Origin: Konateibacter massiliensis
GTDB lineage: Bacteria > Bacillota > Clostridia > Lachnospirales > Lachnospiraceae
Length of the DNA: 64,000 nt
Direction of reading: 5' to 3'
NCBI RefSeq assembly: GCF_900184995.1
Contig: NZ_LT860099.1
Location: 2,608,332 to 2,672,331 of the forward strand
A program made the position numbers and the translations under genes. The notes beneath the pieces are model-generated. The model worked only from the letters and a program-made list of their open reading frames with translations. It made no database searches and was not told the DNA's origin. The stretch's first letter is position 1. Each line of letters opens with the position of its first letter. This document shows positions 34,583-44,996 of this stretch, piece after piece.

Positions 34583-36532
34583 ATGAACAACAACTCATCA
34601 ATCTTTACACAAAAGGAAATTGCCGCTGCGCTCCAGATATGGAACCGGGCGGCTATTTCCCTTTTGGATATTCGCCACAACTTGATTTCTCCCAATGAAC
34701 CGCTTCAAAGCTATCGACTGCCGGCCAGTGCCTTTGTGTATGCCGGGGGCGGCGCGGAGCTATCGTTAAATGATACCGTGTACAGCGTAGATCGCTTCGG
34801 CCTGTTTCACGGCGGCAAGGGCACGGAGCTGTCAATCCACCCGACCGGAAACTGGCTCGAATACTATATGGTGCTGTATAAGGCGACAGAGCCTTCTGTC
34901 CATAGAAGACAGTATGCGCGGCTTTTGGAGCAGGTCAATCCGTTTCAGCAGCACTATGGTTTTGCGCCGGAAAACCCTCTTTTCTTTGCAGAACAACTGC
35001 GAAGGATGTTTGAAAAATGGAGTGGTCCCACACCTCTGAATTTGTTCTATGGGAAAACGGCTTTTTACCAACTGGTGTATGAGGTCTACGAGGAACTGGA
35101 CCGCGGTAAAGTCAGTGTTTTTGAGCCTGATATAATTGTACTGGCGCAGAAATATTTAAATACGCATTATGATGAAGCCCTATCCATACAGAATATGAGG
35201 GAGGTACTGGGTATTAGCAACTCACATTTCCACCGCCTGTTTACCGCACGGACGGGGCAAAGCCCCCAAGAATATCTGATTAACCTGAGGTTGGCTGCAA
35301 CGAAGAAATATCTTTCTGATACGAACTGCACCCTTCGGGAAATTGCTACCAAATGTGGGTTTTCGGATGAGCTGAGTCTGATGCGTATGTTTCGCAAGCA
35401 CGAGCATATGACTACAACGCAGTACAGGGATATTTGTACATCCCAAATGGGAGATGCGCCCATAGATAACCTGCTGTCTTTTCCGTATAATTGGGAGAGT
35501 CTAGTTAGTCTTGACAAACTCAAAGGAAAAGGAGAAACTTTTATGTTCAAACAAATGCGGAGCAAAGCGGTGGTAGCTGCGGCGCTGTCCCTGATGCTGC
35601 TGATGAGCGCTTGCGGTACTACGCCGGTGAATACTAACAGTGATACATCAGCGCCAACAACCTCCATAACAGCCCAAACCTCTACCGAGGAAGAAACAAG
35701 GATAATCAGCACGGAAAAGGGCGACGTTGAAATTACGGGGACGCCTGAACGGATAGTGGCAAACTACTATTATGGTGAACTGCTAGCGCTTGGGGCAATG
35801 CCTGTAGGTATTGGTTCATGGATGCCGGTTGGCTCTACGCTCGAAAACAAACTGGATGATGCTCAAAAAATTGAAACTTGGGAAGCCGAGACCATTATGG
35901 CGCTGGAGCCGGATGTCATTATCACAAGTTCAGAAAAGGATTATGAGAAACTTAGCAAAGTAGCCCCTGTTGTTTACCTCAATCCGTCAAACAACATGAC
36001 CGCTCTGGAAAGAATGCTGTTTTTGGCTGAGGTTTTGAACACAGAAAATGGAAGCCAAACAGCAACAGATCTTATCCAAACATATGACGAGAAAGCAGCA
36101 ACCGCAAAAAAACAACTGGAAAGCACTGGGGTTTTGGACAAAACAATAACAATTATAGTTGCTACGGACTATGACAATATTATGATTATTGGTACTGGAT
36201 GGGTAAATTATGGCGCTAATATAATTTACAATGATTTGGGAATGAATATGCCGGAGAAGCTGCAACAGACACTCTCAGCAGCCGGCGCCACCTATATGCA
36301 GAATGTATCGATGGAAATGCTGCCAGAGTATTGCGGTGATATTGTTATGCACATTAATTACAACGAGGACACCGATGTTTTTGCTGACGATCCTGTTTTT
36401 CAAAATATTCCGGCCGTAAAAGAAGGTCGATATTTTCAGGTTGCGAATGGTTATATGTTTTACAGTGACATTCTTTCTAGTACCGAGCATCTTGACTACA
36501 TAACAAAGGCTTTGGCCGAACTGCCTCAATAG
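34583..36532 (+). CDS. AraC regulator in frame with a siderophore-binding lipoprotein
   Basis: One uninterrupted 649-codon frame. Residues 1-285: AraC-type regulator, N-terminal sensor plus double helix-turn-helix (MREVLGISNSHFHRLFTART; LREIATKCGFSDELSLMRMFRKH). Residues 286-320: linker. Residue 321 is an internal ATG (35543) with AAGGAG eight bases before it, beginning a signal peptide with lipobox LLMSAC (cysteine at 344). Residues 345-649: FecB/FhuD-type substrate-binding domain (GTPERIVANYYYGELLALG; MALEPDVIITS). Either the stop between two genes has been lost, giving a fusion plus a free lipoprotein from the internal start, or the protein is a membrane-tethered AraC sensor. First gene of the siderophore operon. 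Start at 34583 follows AGAGGTG. Confidence 0.85.
   Translation: MNNNSSIFTQKEIAAALQIWNRAAISLLDIRHNLISPNEPLQSYRLPASAFVYAGGGAELSLNDTVYSVDRFGLFHGGKGTELSIHPTGNWLEYYMVLYKATEPSVHRRQYARLLEQVNPFQQHYGFAPENPLFFAEQLRRMFEKWSGPTPLNLFYGKTAFYQLVYEVYEELDRGKVSVFEPDIIVLAQKYLNTHYDEALSIQNMREVLGISNSHFHRLFTARTGQSPQEYLINLRLAATKKYLSDTNCTLREIATKCGFSDELSLMRMFRKHEHMTTTQYRDICTSQMGDAPIDNLLSFPYNWESLVSLDKLKGKGETFMFKQMRSKAVVAAALSLMLLMSACGTTPVNTNSDTSAPTTSITAQTSTEEETRIISTEKGDVEITGTPERIVANYYYGELLALGAMPVGIGSWMPVGSTLENKLDDAQKIETWEAETIMALEPDVIITSSEKDYEKLSKVAPVVYLNPSNNMTALERMLFLAEVLNTENGSQTATDLIQTYDEKAATAKKQLESTGVLDKTITIIVATDYDNIMIIGTGWVNYGANIIYNDLGMNMPEKLQQTLSAAGATYMQNVSMEMLPEYCGDIVMHINYNEDTDVFADDPVFQNIPAVKEGRYFQVANGYMFYSDILSSTEHLDYITKALAELPQ
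35482..35520 (+). repeat. Repeat copy 1 in the AraC/lipoprotein linker
   Basis: Contains CGTATAAT, GAGAGT and GTTAGTCTTGACAAACT (35504-35520). A close copy lies at 36725-36761 upstream of the first FecCD gene. Each copy stands upstream of a start codon in the operon, by about 20 and 75 nt. Confidence 0.55.
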
Positions 36533-36597
36533 CTCGGCATCTGCATATCGGAATGATAATGCTGTACAAAACAAGAAACGCATGCATCACAACCCAG

Positions 36598-36621
36598 ACC
36601 CCCTGCGAAAATGCTGGGGGT
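36598..36621 (+). other. GC hairpin in the 305-nt gap before the FecCD genes
   Basis: ACCCCC ... GGGGGT stem with a T-T mismatch and two inner GC pairs, 65 nt after the binding-protein stop. Few T follow, so it may be an mRNA-processing or attenuation hairpin that lowers expression of the membrane components. The rest of the 36533-36837 gap holds repeat copy 2 and no further gene. Confidence 0.45.
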
Positions 36622-36724
36622 TATTCCGTGTACATCTTTAAACGCGGCAGAATAGCCTATGAACGTAAAGAGAAAAATCGCCATCTCATATGAGAGATTA
36701 TGTCATTGGAAAAGACGAGTGCTT

Positions 36725-36761
36725 TTCGTATAATAAAAGAGTTGGTTAGTCTTGGCAAACT
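36725..36761 (+). repeat. Repeat copy 2 upstream of the FecCD genes
   Basis: CGTATAAT, AGAGT and GTTAGTCTTGGCAAACT (36745-36761); the last 17 bases differ at one position from copy 1 at 35504-35520. Both copies can be read as LVSLxKL in the same relative frame, so it is either a duplicated coding tail or a shared regulatory site. Confidence 0.55.
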
Positions 36762-36837
36762 TGGTTATTCTATGCTGGCAAGCCTAAGTACTACGATTTA
36801 TACAACTACAAGTCTATCATCGAAAGGATACATATAC

Positions 36838-37866
36838 ATGCAACATCTCCTCGCAAAACAGCCAAAGCGCGGCACTGCCCGTTTTGCGCTCTACATGATT
36901 GCGGGGGCTGGATTTCTGGCACTGATGTCAGCGGCGTCGATTAGCTTCGGCGCCGCCGATATGAGTTTGTATACAGCCTGGAGGGCGGTTTTTAACTTCA
37001 ATCCCAACCTGACAGAGCACCAGATTATCCAGACCCTCCGCTTTCCCCGTACTGTGGCTGACCTTATCGTTGGGTGCAGCCTTGCCATCTGCGGTGCGCT
37101 AATGCAAGGCACCACAAGAAATCCTCTTGCCGATTCCGGCTTGATGGGTATCAGCTCCGGCGCAACCTTTGCCATTGCTCTGTGCATGGCATTTCTGCCA
37201 ACCCGCTCCTATGGGCAGACTATGCTGTTTGCTTTTATGGGAGCGGCGGTAACCACCGGAATGACCTATAGCATCGCCTCTCTCGGCAAACGGGGTATGA
37301 CGCCGCAACGGCTGGTGCTGGCAGGCATCTCCATATCAATGCTGTTCGGTGCGTTTTCTCAATACATATCAATTAAATACAGGCTGGGACAGGCGCTGGC
37401 CTACTGGACGGCAGGCGGCACCGCCGGAGCCAAATGGAGCGAGCTTGCTATCGTGGCCCCTTTTTTCGCAGTGGCTGTTTTGGCCTCCCTTGCATTGTCG
37501 CCCGCTGTAACGGTGATGAGCCTTGGCGAGGACGTGGCAACAGGATTAGGACTGAAAACCCGGCTTGTTAAGGGGATTTCGACCATCATTGTACTGGTAC
37601 TCACCGGGCTTTCGGTCATCGTTGTGGGACCGGTGGGCTTTGTAGGACTTATCACGCCGCATATTGTCCGCTATCTGGTGGGTGTGGATTACCGCTATAT
37701 CATTCCGGCATCAGGTCTTTACGGTGCACTTCTTACCGTAACTGCCGATTTAGTGGGGCGGCTAATCAATAAGCCCTACGAAACCCCCATCGGCATCATT
37801 TTCGCGGTAGTCGGTGTTCCATACTTTCTCTACCTTGCCAGAAAGCAAAGGAGGGAGTTTGAATGA
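36838..37866 (+). CDS. FecCD-family iron-siderophore permease (first)
   Basis: A 342-residue permease with about nine or ten transmembrane segments. Family blocks present: LRFPRTVADLIVGCSLAICGALMQ split over LRFPRT and GALMQGTTRNPLADSGLMG, SSGATFAIAL, TGLSVIVVGPVGFVGLITPHIVRYLVG and the late ETPIGIIFAVVGVPYFLYL. The ATG at 36838 with AAAGGA before it gives the normal family length; the longer reading frame from 36700 would add 46 atypical residues. Overlaps the next permease by 4 nt (ATGA). Confidence 0.92.
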   Translation: MQHLLAKQPKRGTARFALYMIAGAGFLALMSAASISFGAADMSLYTAWRAVFNFNPNLTEHQIIQTLRFPRTVADLIVGCSLAICGALMQGTTRNPLADSGLMGISSGATFAIALCMAFLPTRSYGQTMLFAFMGAAVTTGMTYSIASLGKRGMTPQRLVLAGISISMLFGAFSQYISIKYRLGQALAYWTAGGTAGAKWSELAIVAPFFAVAVLASLALSPAVTVMSLGEDVATGLGLKTRLVKGISTIIVLVLTGLSVIVVGPVGFVGLITPHIVRYLVGVDYRYIIPASGLYGALLTVTADLVGRLINKPYETPIGIIFAVVGVPYFLYLARKQRREFE

Positions 37867-38876
37867 ACAAGCAGCGTTTTACAACTAAACGGGGGATAAT
37901 CATCCTGCTTTTGATGTTTCTCCTGATGCTTGCAATTGCCGTCATCAGCATGAACTCCGGGAAGATGAATCTTTCTCCTATAGAGGTACTAAATGTTATC
38001 TTGGGCAAGGGCACAGATAAACAGAACCTCATTGTGTTTGAGTTTCGGTTGCCTCGCATTATCCTTGGTATGCTGGTGGGCATCGGCATGGGTGCCTCCG
38101 GCTGTATCATGCAGAGCCTGCTGCGCAACGATATGGCAAGCCCCGGTACACTGGGCATCAGCTCCGGTTCGGGCCTGTTTGTACTGCTTTTCGTAGTCAT
38201 TTTCTCAGTGCAGGGTATGTCTTCAGCCATAGCTTTGCCGCTTCTTGCGTTTGTGGGAGGTATGACAGCGGCGGGACTGATTTTCCTGCTTTCGTACCGA
38301 CGGGGCAGGGATATTTCACCCACCGGATTGATTCTTACCGGCGTTGCATTGTCCTCCGGTTACGGTGCGTTGACCACGCTCCTCACCCTGAAGCTCGACG
38401 AAAATCAAATGGATTTCATGCAGCGCTGGAATGCGGGCAGCCTATGGGGAGACAACTGGCACTACCTTGCCATCTTAGCCCCGTGGACTCTGCTTTTGTG
38501 CTTCTATGTGTTCTATAAATCCCGCATTTTGAACACACTGCATCTCGGCAACCAGACAGCGACAGGGCTTGGCGTTGCGGTAAAGCCGGAGTTTCTGGGG
38601 CTTTCCATTGCGGCGGTAGCTCTTTCCTCGGGAAGCGTATCATTGGGTGGGAACTTTTTCTTTGTCGGCATGATCAGCCCCCATATGGCAAGAAAGCTAG
38701 TAGGGCCAAACCATAAGCTTTTGCTTCCGGCCTCTTGCCTGGTCGGGGCCATCATCGTGTTGCTGGCAGATACCCTTACTCGTACCGTGAGTCTTGGTGC
38801 GGATATCCCTACCGGCATTGTCATTACCATCTTGTCAACACCGTACTTTTTGTACCTGCTGGCTAAAGCGAACTAA
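37863..38876 (+). CDS. FecCD-family iron-siderophore permease (second)
   Basis: A 337-residue partner permease of the same family: FRLPRIILGMLVGIGMGASG, LLRNDMASPGTLGISSGSG, FFFVGMISPHMARKLVG and DIPTGIVITILSTPYFLYLL. Two different permeases imply a heterodimeric channel, as in FepDG or FeuBC. GGAGG lies in the end of the previous gene. Base composition is GC-richer than the genes on either side of the operon. Confidence 0.92.
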   Translation: MNKQRFTTKRGIIILLLMFLLMLAIAVISMNSGKMNLSPIEVLNVILGKGTDKQNLIVFEFRLPRIILGMLVGIGMGASGCIMQSLLRNDMASPGTLGISSGSGLFVLLFVVIFSVQGMSSAIALPLLAFVGGMTAAGLIFLLSYRRGRDISPTGLILTGVALSSGYGALTTLLTLKLDENQMDFMQRWNAGSLWGDNWHYLAILAPWTLLLCFYVFYKSRILNTLHLGNQTATGLGVAVKPEFLGLSIAAVALSSGSVSLGGNFFFVGMISPHMARKLVGPNHKLLLPASCLVGAIIVLLADTLTRTVSLGADIPTGIVITILSTPYFLYLLAKAN

Positions 38877-38885
38877 GGAGGAACC

Positions 38886-39722
38886 ATGAACAACACAACA
38901 AACAGCATTACAACCGAACAGTTAGACATTGCCTATGACGAAGCCCTTATTGTTAAGGCACTGGATATGAATATACCCCACGGAAAAATTACATCCATTA
39001 TCGGTCCCAACGGCTGTGGAAAATCCACTGTACTTAAGGCTGTGGGACGGATTCTCAAGCCCAAAACCGGGCTGGTATATCTCTCCGGCGAAGATATCCG
39101 CAAGCTTTCCACCAACGATGTGGCAAAAAAGATGGCAATTCTGCCGCAAACACCTACAGCTCCCAGCGGTCTAACGGTGAGCGAACTGGTGGCCTATGGA
39201 CGCTTCCCTCATCAGCATGGTTTTGGGAAGCTCACCCCTGAGGACAAAAAAATAGTCCAGTGGGCGCTCTCCGTGACCAAGCTGACGGAGTTTGAAGTCC
39301 GGGAGGTAGACACCCTCTCCGGCGGGCAGCGACAGCGGGTGTGGATCGCCATGGCTCTTGCCCAGCAGACGGATTTGATTCTGCTGGATGAGCCGACCAC
39401 CTATTTGGATCTTGCGCATCAGCTGGAGGTTCTGGAGCTTTTGTATGATTTGAACCGAAAGCAGGGCGTCACCATTGTAATGGTGCTGCATGACCTGAAT
39501 CTTGCAGCGCGCTTTTCCGATTATATGATTGCTATTCGGGATGGGAAAATTATAAGGCACGGCGGCCCTGAGGAGGTTATACTGCCCCAAGTGCTCAAAG
39601 ATGCCTTCTCGATTGACGCAGAGATTGTCCACGAGCCCCGCACCGGACGCCCCGTCTGCCTTACCTACGACTTGCTGCGCAGCGAGGCTCCCCCTGTAGC
39701 AAAGGAGGCAGTTGCCGTATGA
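38886..39722 (+). CDS. FecE-family iron-siderophore ABC ATPase
   Basis: A 278-residue ATPase with intact motifs: Walker A GPNGCGKST, signature LSGGQRQRVWIA, Walker B LILLDEPTTYLDL, H-loop MVLHDLN. Ten nucleotides after the second permease, with AAGGAGG before the ATG. It energises import by the two FecCD permeases. The last 4 nt overlap the following exporter-type ABC gene. Confidence 0.93.
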   Translation: MNNTTNSITTEQLDIAYDEALIVKALDMNIPHGKITSIIGPNGCGKSTVLKAVGRILKPKTGLVYLSGEDIRKLSTNDVAKKMAILPQTPTAPSGLTVSELVAYGRFPHQHGFGKLTPEDKKIVQWALSVTKLTEFEVREVDTLSGGQRQRVWIAMALAQQTDLILLDEPTTYLDLAHQLEVLELLYDLNRKQGVTIVMVLHDLNLAARFSDYMIAIRDGKIIRHGGPEEVILPQVLKDAFSIDAEIVHEPRTGRPVCLTYDLLRSEAPPVAKEAVAV

Positions 39723-41443
39723 AGACCACAATTCGTGTTTTTTATGAAGCCAGACAGTATTGGGGGCTTTTTATTGTCGCATTCTTGGCACTTGTGGTGT
39801 CTACCGTTGCAGGCTTTTATACCCCATGGGCCCTGCGGGAGATGACGGCGCTTGCAACGGACGGGGTTGCCGATTTTTCCTCCGAAGCGATGCGAATCGG
39901 GTTGTTACTGCTGCTCGCTACCTTTGTGCAGGCAGCGGGAAAGTCTGTGTCCGGTTATCTGAACCATTATGGTGCGCTGCATTATGTGGCCGACCTGCGA
40001 AAGCGGGTATATTCCAAACTCCAGCATATGAGCCTGAAATATTTTCACAAAAGTCGCACCGGTGACCTGACTGGACGAGTGGTCAGTGACGCGATGGAGG
40101 CCGAGATTCTTCTTGCCCATGTGGTACCGGATTTTATATTTAATATCCTTACTTTTGTGGGTGTGGGTATTATTCTGCTAACCATCAACTGGAAGCTGGC
40201 CCTCATGAGCCTTATCACTATCCCTTTCTTGCTGGGAATAACTTTTTGGCAGAGCAGACATGTTTCCCCCACATGGAAGATAAACGCAAAGATACGTGGA
40301 GAGCTGGCTGGAACGGTTCAGGACAACCTCTCCGGTATTAAGGAAATCCAGATATTCAACCAACAAGATCACGAGGAAAAGAAGGTGGCAAGTCTCTCTT
40401 TGCGCCACAGCTTAGCCTATTTAAGATCCAGCTTTTTCTTTGAAACGACGTATCCGTTGTTGGCCTTTGTAACGGCGCTCGGCACTGTAGTGGTCGTGGT
40501 GTATGGCGGACATCTGGTGGGCACCCGCCAGATTGCCATCGCAGATATCGTTGGGTTTGTGATGTATCTTTCCATGTTTTACGGTCCGGTCAAGAGCATA
40601 TCCGGTCTTGTGGAGCGTGCGGGGGAATCCTCCGCCGGGTGTAGGCGCATCTTTGACGTTATTGACGATTCACCTGACGTAAAGGAGCAGAAGAATGCTC
40701 GAGTGCTGCCCCGGGTCAAGGGTAAAATTGAGCTGGTAGATCTTTCTTTTGCTTATAATGAAGAAATTCCCGTACTGCAAAATGTGAACATAACCATACA
40801 GCCGGGGCAGACGGTCGCTCTGATTGGCACGACCGGTGTGGGGAAATCTACGATTGCCAATCTGATTAACCGTTTCTATGATCCACAACAAGGCGCAGTT
40901 CTGATTGACGGCACTGACATTGGCGAGGTCACACTTACAAGCCTGAGAGACAATATATCTATGGTGTTACAGGATACCTTCCTGTTTAACGGCACAGCAT
41001 ACGAAAACATCGTTTACGGCTGGAAGGACGCCAATCGGGAGGACGTCATTGCAGCGGCAAAAGCGGCCAACGCACATGAATTCATAGAAAAAATGGAGAA
41101 TGGTTATGACACGGTGATTGGTGAGCGGGGCATCCGCTTATCAGGCGGACAGAAGCAACGCATTTCCATCGCCAGAGCAATTCTAAGAAATTCACCCATC
41201 CTGATTTTGGATGAGGCCACCTCCGCACTGGACACCAAGACCGAGCAGGAAATTCAGCTGGCGTTGGATGAAATATCCAAGGAGCGCACGACATTAGTCA
41301 TCGCCCATCGGCTTTCCACCATTCGCCATGCCGATCAGATCGTAGTGCTTGACGGCACCGGCATAGCGGAAATCGGCACCCACAATCAGCTGATGTCGCA
41401 AAACGGTATCTACGCGAGACTTCACGCCGCTCAGGCGTCCTAA
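39719..41443 (+). CDS. Exporter-fold ABC protein (fused membrane and ATPase domains)
   Basis: A 574-residue type IV ABC protein: six-helix membrane domain (about 15-310) and an ATPase domain with GTTGVGKST, LSGGQKQRISIARA, ILILDEATSALD and VIAHRLSTI. All catalytic motifs are intact. It overlaps fecE by 4 nt, so it belongs to the siderophore operon. Exporter-fold proteins in such loci either export a siderophore or, like YbtP/YbtQ and IrtAB, import the iron complex; only one gene is present, so a homodimer is expected. Last gene of the GC-richer segment. Confidence 0.88.
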   Translation: MKTTIRVFYEARQYWGLFIVAFLALVVSTVAGFYTPWALREMTALATDGVADFSSEAMRIGLLLLLATFVQAAGKSVSGYLNHYGALHYVADLRKRVYSKLQHMSLKYFHKSRTGDLTGRVVSDAMEAEILLAHVVPDFIFNILTFVGVGIILLTINWKLALMSLITIPFLLGITFWQSRHVSPTWKINAKIRGELAGTVQDNLSGIKEIQIFNQQDHEEKKVASLSLRHSLAYLRSSFFFETTYPLLAFVTALGTVVVVVYGGHLVGTRQIAIADIVGFVMYLSMFYGPVKSISGLVERAGESSAGCRRIFDVIDDSPDVKEQKNARVLPRVKGKIELVDLSFAYNEEIPVLQNVNITIQPGQTVALIGTTGVGKSTIANLINRFYDPQQGAVLIDGTDIGEVTLTSLRDNISMVLQDTFLFNGTAYENIVYGWKDANREDVIAAAKAANAHEFIEKMENGYDTVIGERGIRLSGGQKQRISIARAILRNSPILILDEATSALDTKTEQEIQLALDEISKERTTLVIAHRLSTIRHADQIVVLDGTGIAEIGTHNQLMSQNGIYARLHAAQAS

Positions 41444-41461
41444 TGATAATTTGGAAGGGGA

Positions 41462-41505
41462 GGGAGCAACAACTTCCTCTCCGCGAAGTGCACATAAATA
41501 GTTTT
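41462..41505 (-). repeat. Dispersed repeat, copy B
   Basis: GCAACAACTTCCTCTCCGC (19 nt) is identical to copy C at 61569-61587 and is followed by GAAGTGCACATAAATAGTTT, which resembles copy A near 9650. Lies between the convergent ABC exporter and 6-phospho-beta-glucosidase genes, directly after the latter's stop codon. Confidence 0.6.
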
Positions 41506-41506
41506 T

Positions 41507-42961
<1,455 letters not shown>

Positions 42962-44827
42962 CTAGACCATAACTTGATACATGACATCTCCACATGTTAC
43001 AGTTGTCTTATCTTCTATAATAATATCTTTTACATCATCCGCATTTGTTATAATTACCGGTGATACAAGTGAATATCCTTGTTCTTGAATCAATTCTCTG
43101 TCAAACTTAATAATAGGTTGCCCTGCCTTTACTTTATCGCCTTTTTCAACTAAGTTTTCAAATCCTTGTCCGTCAAGCATTACTGTGTTTAGCCCGACAT
43201 GAATCAATAACTCGACACCGTCAGCCGTCGTTATTCCTAATGCATGTTTGCTGGGAAAAACAACTGTAACTTCACCTTCACAAGGTGCTTTTATTATATT
43301 ACCGTCAGGATCAATCGCAAGTCCCTTTCCTGTTACACCGCTTGCAAAAACTTCATCATCCACTTTTTCTAATGAAATTATTTTACCGTCGGCAGGAGCT
43401 TGAATATCTACCATTTTTACTCCCAATGCTGCTTCTTTTTCTACTATTTCTGCCGCCGCTTCAAAGTCACCCATATCTTCCTCACGAATTCCCCAGAAAT
43501 ACGTCAGCAATGCACCAACTACCAAAGATGCTAAAATACCAATAACAAAGAAGCCAAATGGTGAATATGTCATCATGGATGCTGAAAAAATATTGTGGAA
43601 TACATATGCATCACATGTAACACCAAAAGTACCGTTAATTGCTCCGCCGATGCCGGCTGCTATTGCAACAACAGCAAATAATCTCTTATATTCCATTACA
43701 ATACCGTAAAGAATTGGTTCGGTTACTCCCGCCAAAACACCGGTTAATACATTCGGTCCGGCAATACCTTTAATTTTTGAACCTTTTTTACCTTTTAAAT
43801 ATGCACCGATTGCAATACCTATCTGTGCATATACTGCGCAAACCGCAACGCCTTCAATTACATCTCCGCCATAAAGTTCAAGATTTTGCAATGTAATCGG
43901 TGTAAATCCCCAATGCAATCCAAGAATTGTAAGATAAGGATATGTTGCTCCTAAAATGACGCCTGCCAAAGTTCCGTTTAATTCAAACAGCCAGCTGACA
44001 ACTGCTGAAACGGCATTTCCGACAGTTGTACCAAAAGGTCCGAATACAATTGCTGTAAATGGCACCATAATCATAAGACTTAACATTGGTACAAGGAACA
44101 ACTGTAATTCCTGTCTAATTATTTTCTTTAACCCTTTTTCTAATAACGCATAAACCATCATTGCAATAAAAATAGGGAAAATTGTTGCAGAATAGTTAAT
44201 GGCTGTAACATTTATTCCAAGAAACGTTGTTCCCTCTACATCAATTAGTGCTGTAAAGCTTGGTTCAAGCAATGCTGCACCGATAGCCGCGCCAACATAC
44301 GGATTGGCACCAAACTGCTTTGCTAATGTATATCCCAAGAATAACGGCATGAAATAAAATACACTATTTCCGGCTGCTGAAATTATGGCATATGTGGAAC
44401 CTGCATCTGACATCACACCTGCTGTTGCAAGTACGGTCAGCAGAGCCTTTACCATACCTGCCCCGGCAAGTAATGGTATCAACGGAGAGAATGCTCCGGA
44501 AATAACTTTTAAAATCATATCAAGATTTATCTTTTTTTTGTCAGAATCTTCTTTTTGTCCATCTGCCTTTATATCACTGCTGATATTTGAAACTTTTAAT
44601 ATGGCATCATAATAGTCCGCAACAGCCGGCCCTACAACAATCTGACACTGTCCGCCACTCTGTACTACCTGCATTACATATGGAAGTTTTTTTAATTCCT
44701 CTTTATCCACTTTACTTTCATTTTTCAATTCAAATCGTAGTCTTGTTGCACAGTGAAGTAAATTATTTACATTTTTTTCTCCACCCACCAAACTTACTAT
44801 TGTTTTGGCTTCCTGTTCATATTTCAT
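42962..44827 (-). CDS. Beta-glucoside PTS enzyme IIBCA
   Basis: A 621-residue membrane permease with domain order IIB-IIC-IIA: IIB phosphocysteine in NLLHCATRLRFEL (about residue 26), IIC membrane domain (about 100-450), and IIA with phosphohistidine in VELLIHVGLNTV (about 546). It imports and phosphorylates beta-glucosides such as cellobiose-type or arbutin/salicin-type substrates. The ATG at 44827 follows GGAGG; the longer frame runs into the terminator leader and is rejected. Controlled by the RAT/terminator element in its leader. Confidence 0.94.
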   Translation of the reverse strand: MKYEQEAKTIVSLVGGEKNVNNLLHCATRLRFELKNESKVDKEELKKLPYVMQVVQSGGQCQIVVGPAVADYYDAILKVSNISSDIKADGQKEDSDKKKINLDMILKVISGAFSPLIPLLAGAGMVKALLTVLATAGVMSDAGSTYAIISAAGNSVFYFMPLFLGYTLAKQFGANPYVGAAIGAALLEPSFTALIDVEGTTFLGINVTAINYSATIFPIFIAMMVYALLEKGLKKIIRQELQLFLVPMLSLMIMVPFTAIVFGPFGTTVGNAVSAVVSWLFELNGTLAGVILGATYPYLTILGLHWGFTPITLQNLELYGGDVIEGVAVCAVYAQIGIAIGAYLKGKKGSKIKGIAGPNVLTGVLAGVTEPILYGIVMEYKRLFAVVAIAAGIGGAINGTFGVTCDAYVFHNIFSASMMTYSPFGFFVIGILASLVVGALLTYFWGIREEDMGDFEAAAEIVEKEAALGVKMVDIQAPADGKIISLEKVDDEVFASGVTGKGLAIDPDGNIIKAPCEGEVTVVFPSKHALGITTADGVELLIHVGLNTVMLDGQGFENLVEKGDKVKAGQPIIKFDRELIQEQGYSLVSPVIITNADDVKDIIIEDKTTVTCGDVMYQVMV

Positions 44828-44912
44828 CTTTTTTCCTCCATTCAAGTGTCTACTTGCTGGCATGTAGTGCCTTTTATATAATAGGAAATCTCGCAGAACT
44901 TTCTTCATATAT

Positions 44913-44992
44913 AAAAAAGACCCAAAACTAAACCTTTGTTTCATTTTATGGAAACAATAGTCGTTTTGAGTCATGCCTGCCTAACAGTAACA
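44913..44992 (-). promoter_or_regulatory. RAT antiterminator and terminator in front of the PTS gene
   Basis: Minus strand: RAT sequence TGTTACTGTTAGGCAGGCAT plus GACTCAAAAC (44992-44963), whose end overlaps the first arm of a terminator (GACTCAAAAC ... GTTTTGGGTC, 44972-44919) followed by six T (44918-44913). LicT binding to the RAT would prevent the terminator from forming. It lies 4 nt after the licT stop codon. Confidence 0.88.
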
Positions 44993-44996
44993 CTTC

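Noticed and set aside
35167-35712. 181-codon minus-strand open frame opposite the AraC-lipoprotein gene
   Set aside because: Composition is typical of an antisense frame; it crosses the HTH and signal-peptide regions of the real gene.
36700-36837. Longer N-terminus for the first FecCD permease
   Set aside because: It would add 46 residues without similarity to the family; the ATG at 36838 has a binding site and gives normal length.
37796-38323. 175-codon minus-strand frame opposite the FecCD genes
   Set aside because: Rich in Pro/Arg/Ser as expected for antisense of membrane-protein codons; no start signal.
39171-39731. 186-codon minus-strand frame opposite fecE
   Set aside because: Shadow of an intact ABC ATPase gene with all motifs present.
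34322-41443. Transposon or integrative element carrying the iron operon
   Set aside because: No transposase, integrase, terminal inverted repeats or target duplication seen at either border; only composition suggests transfer.
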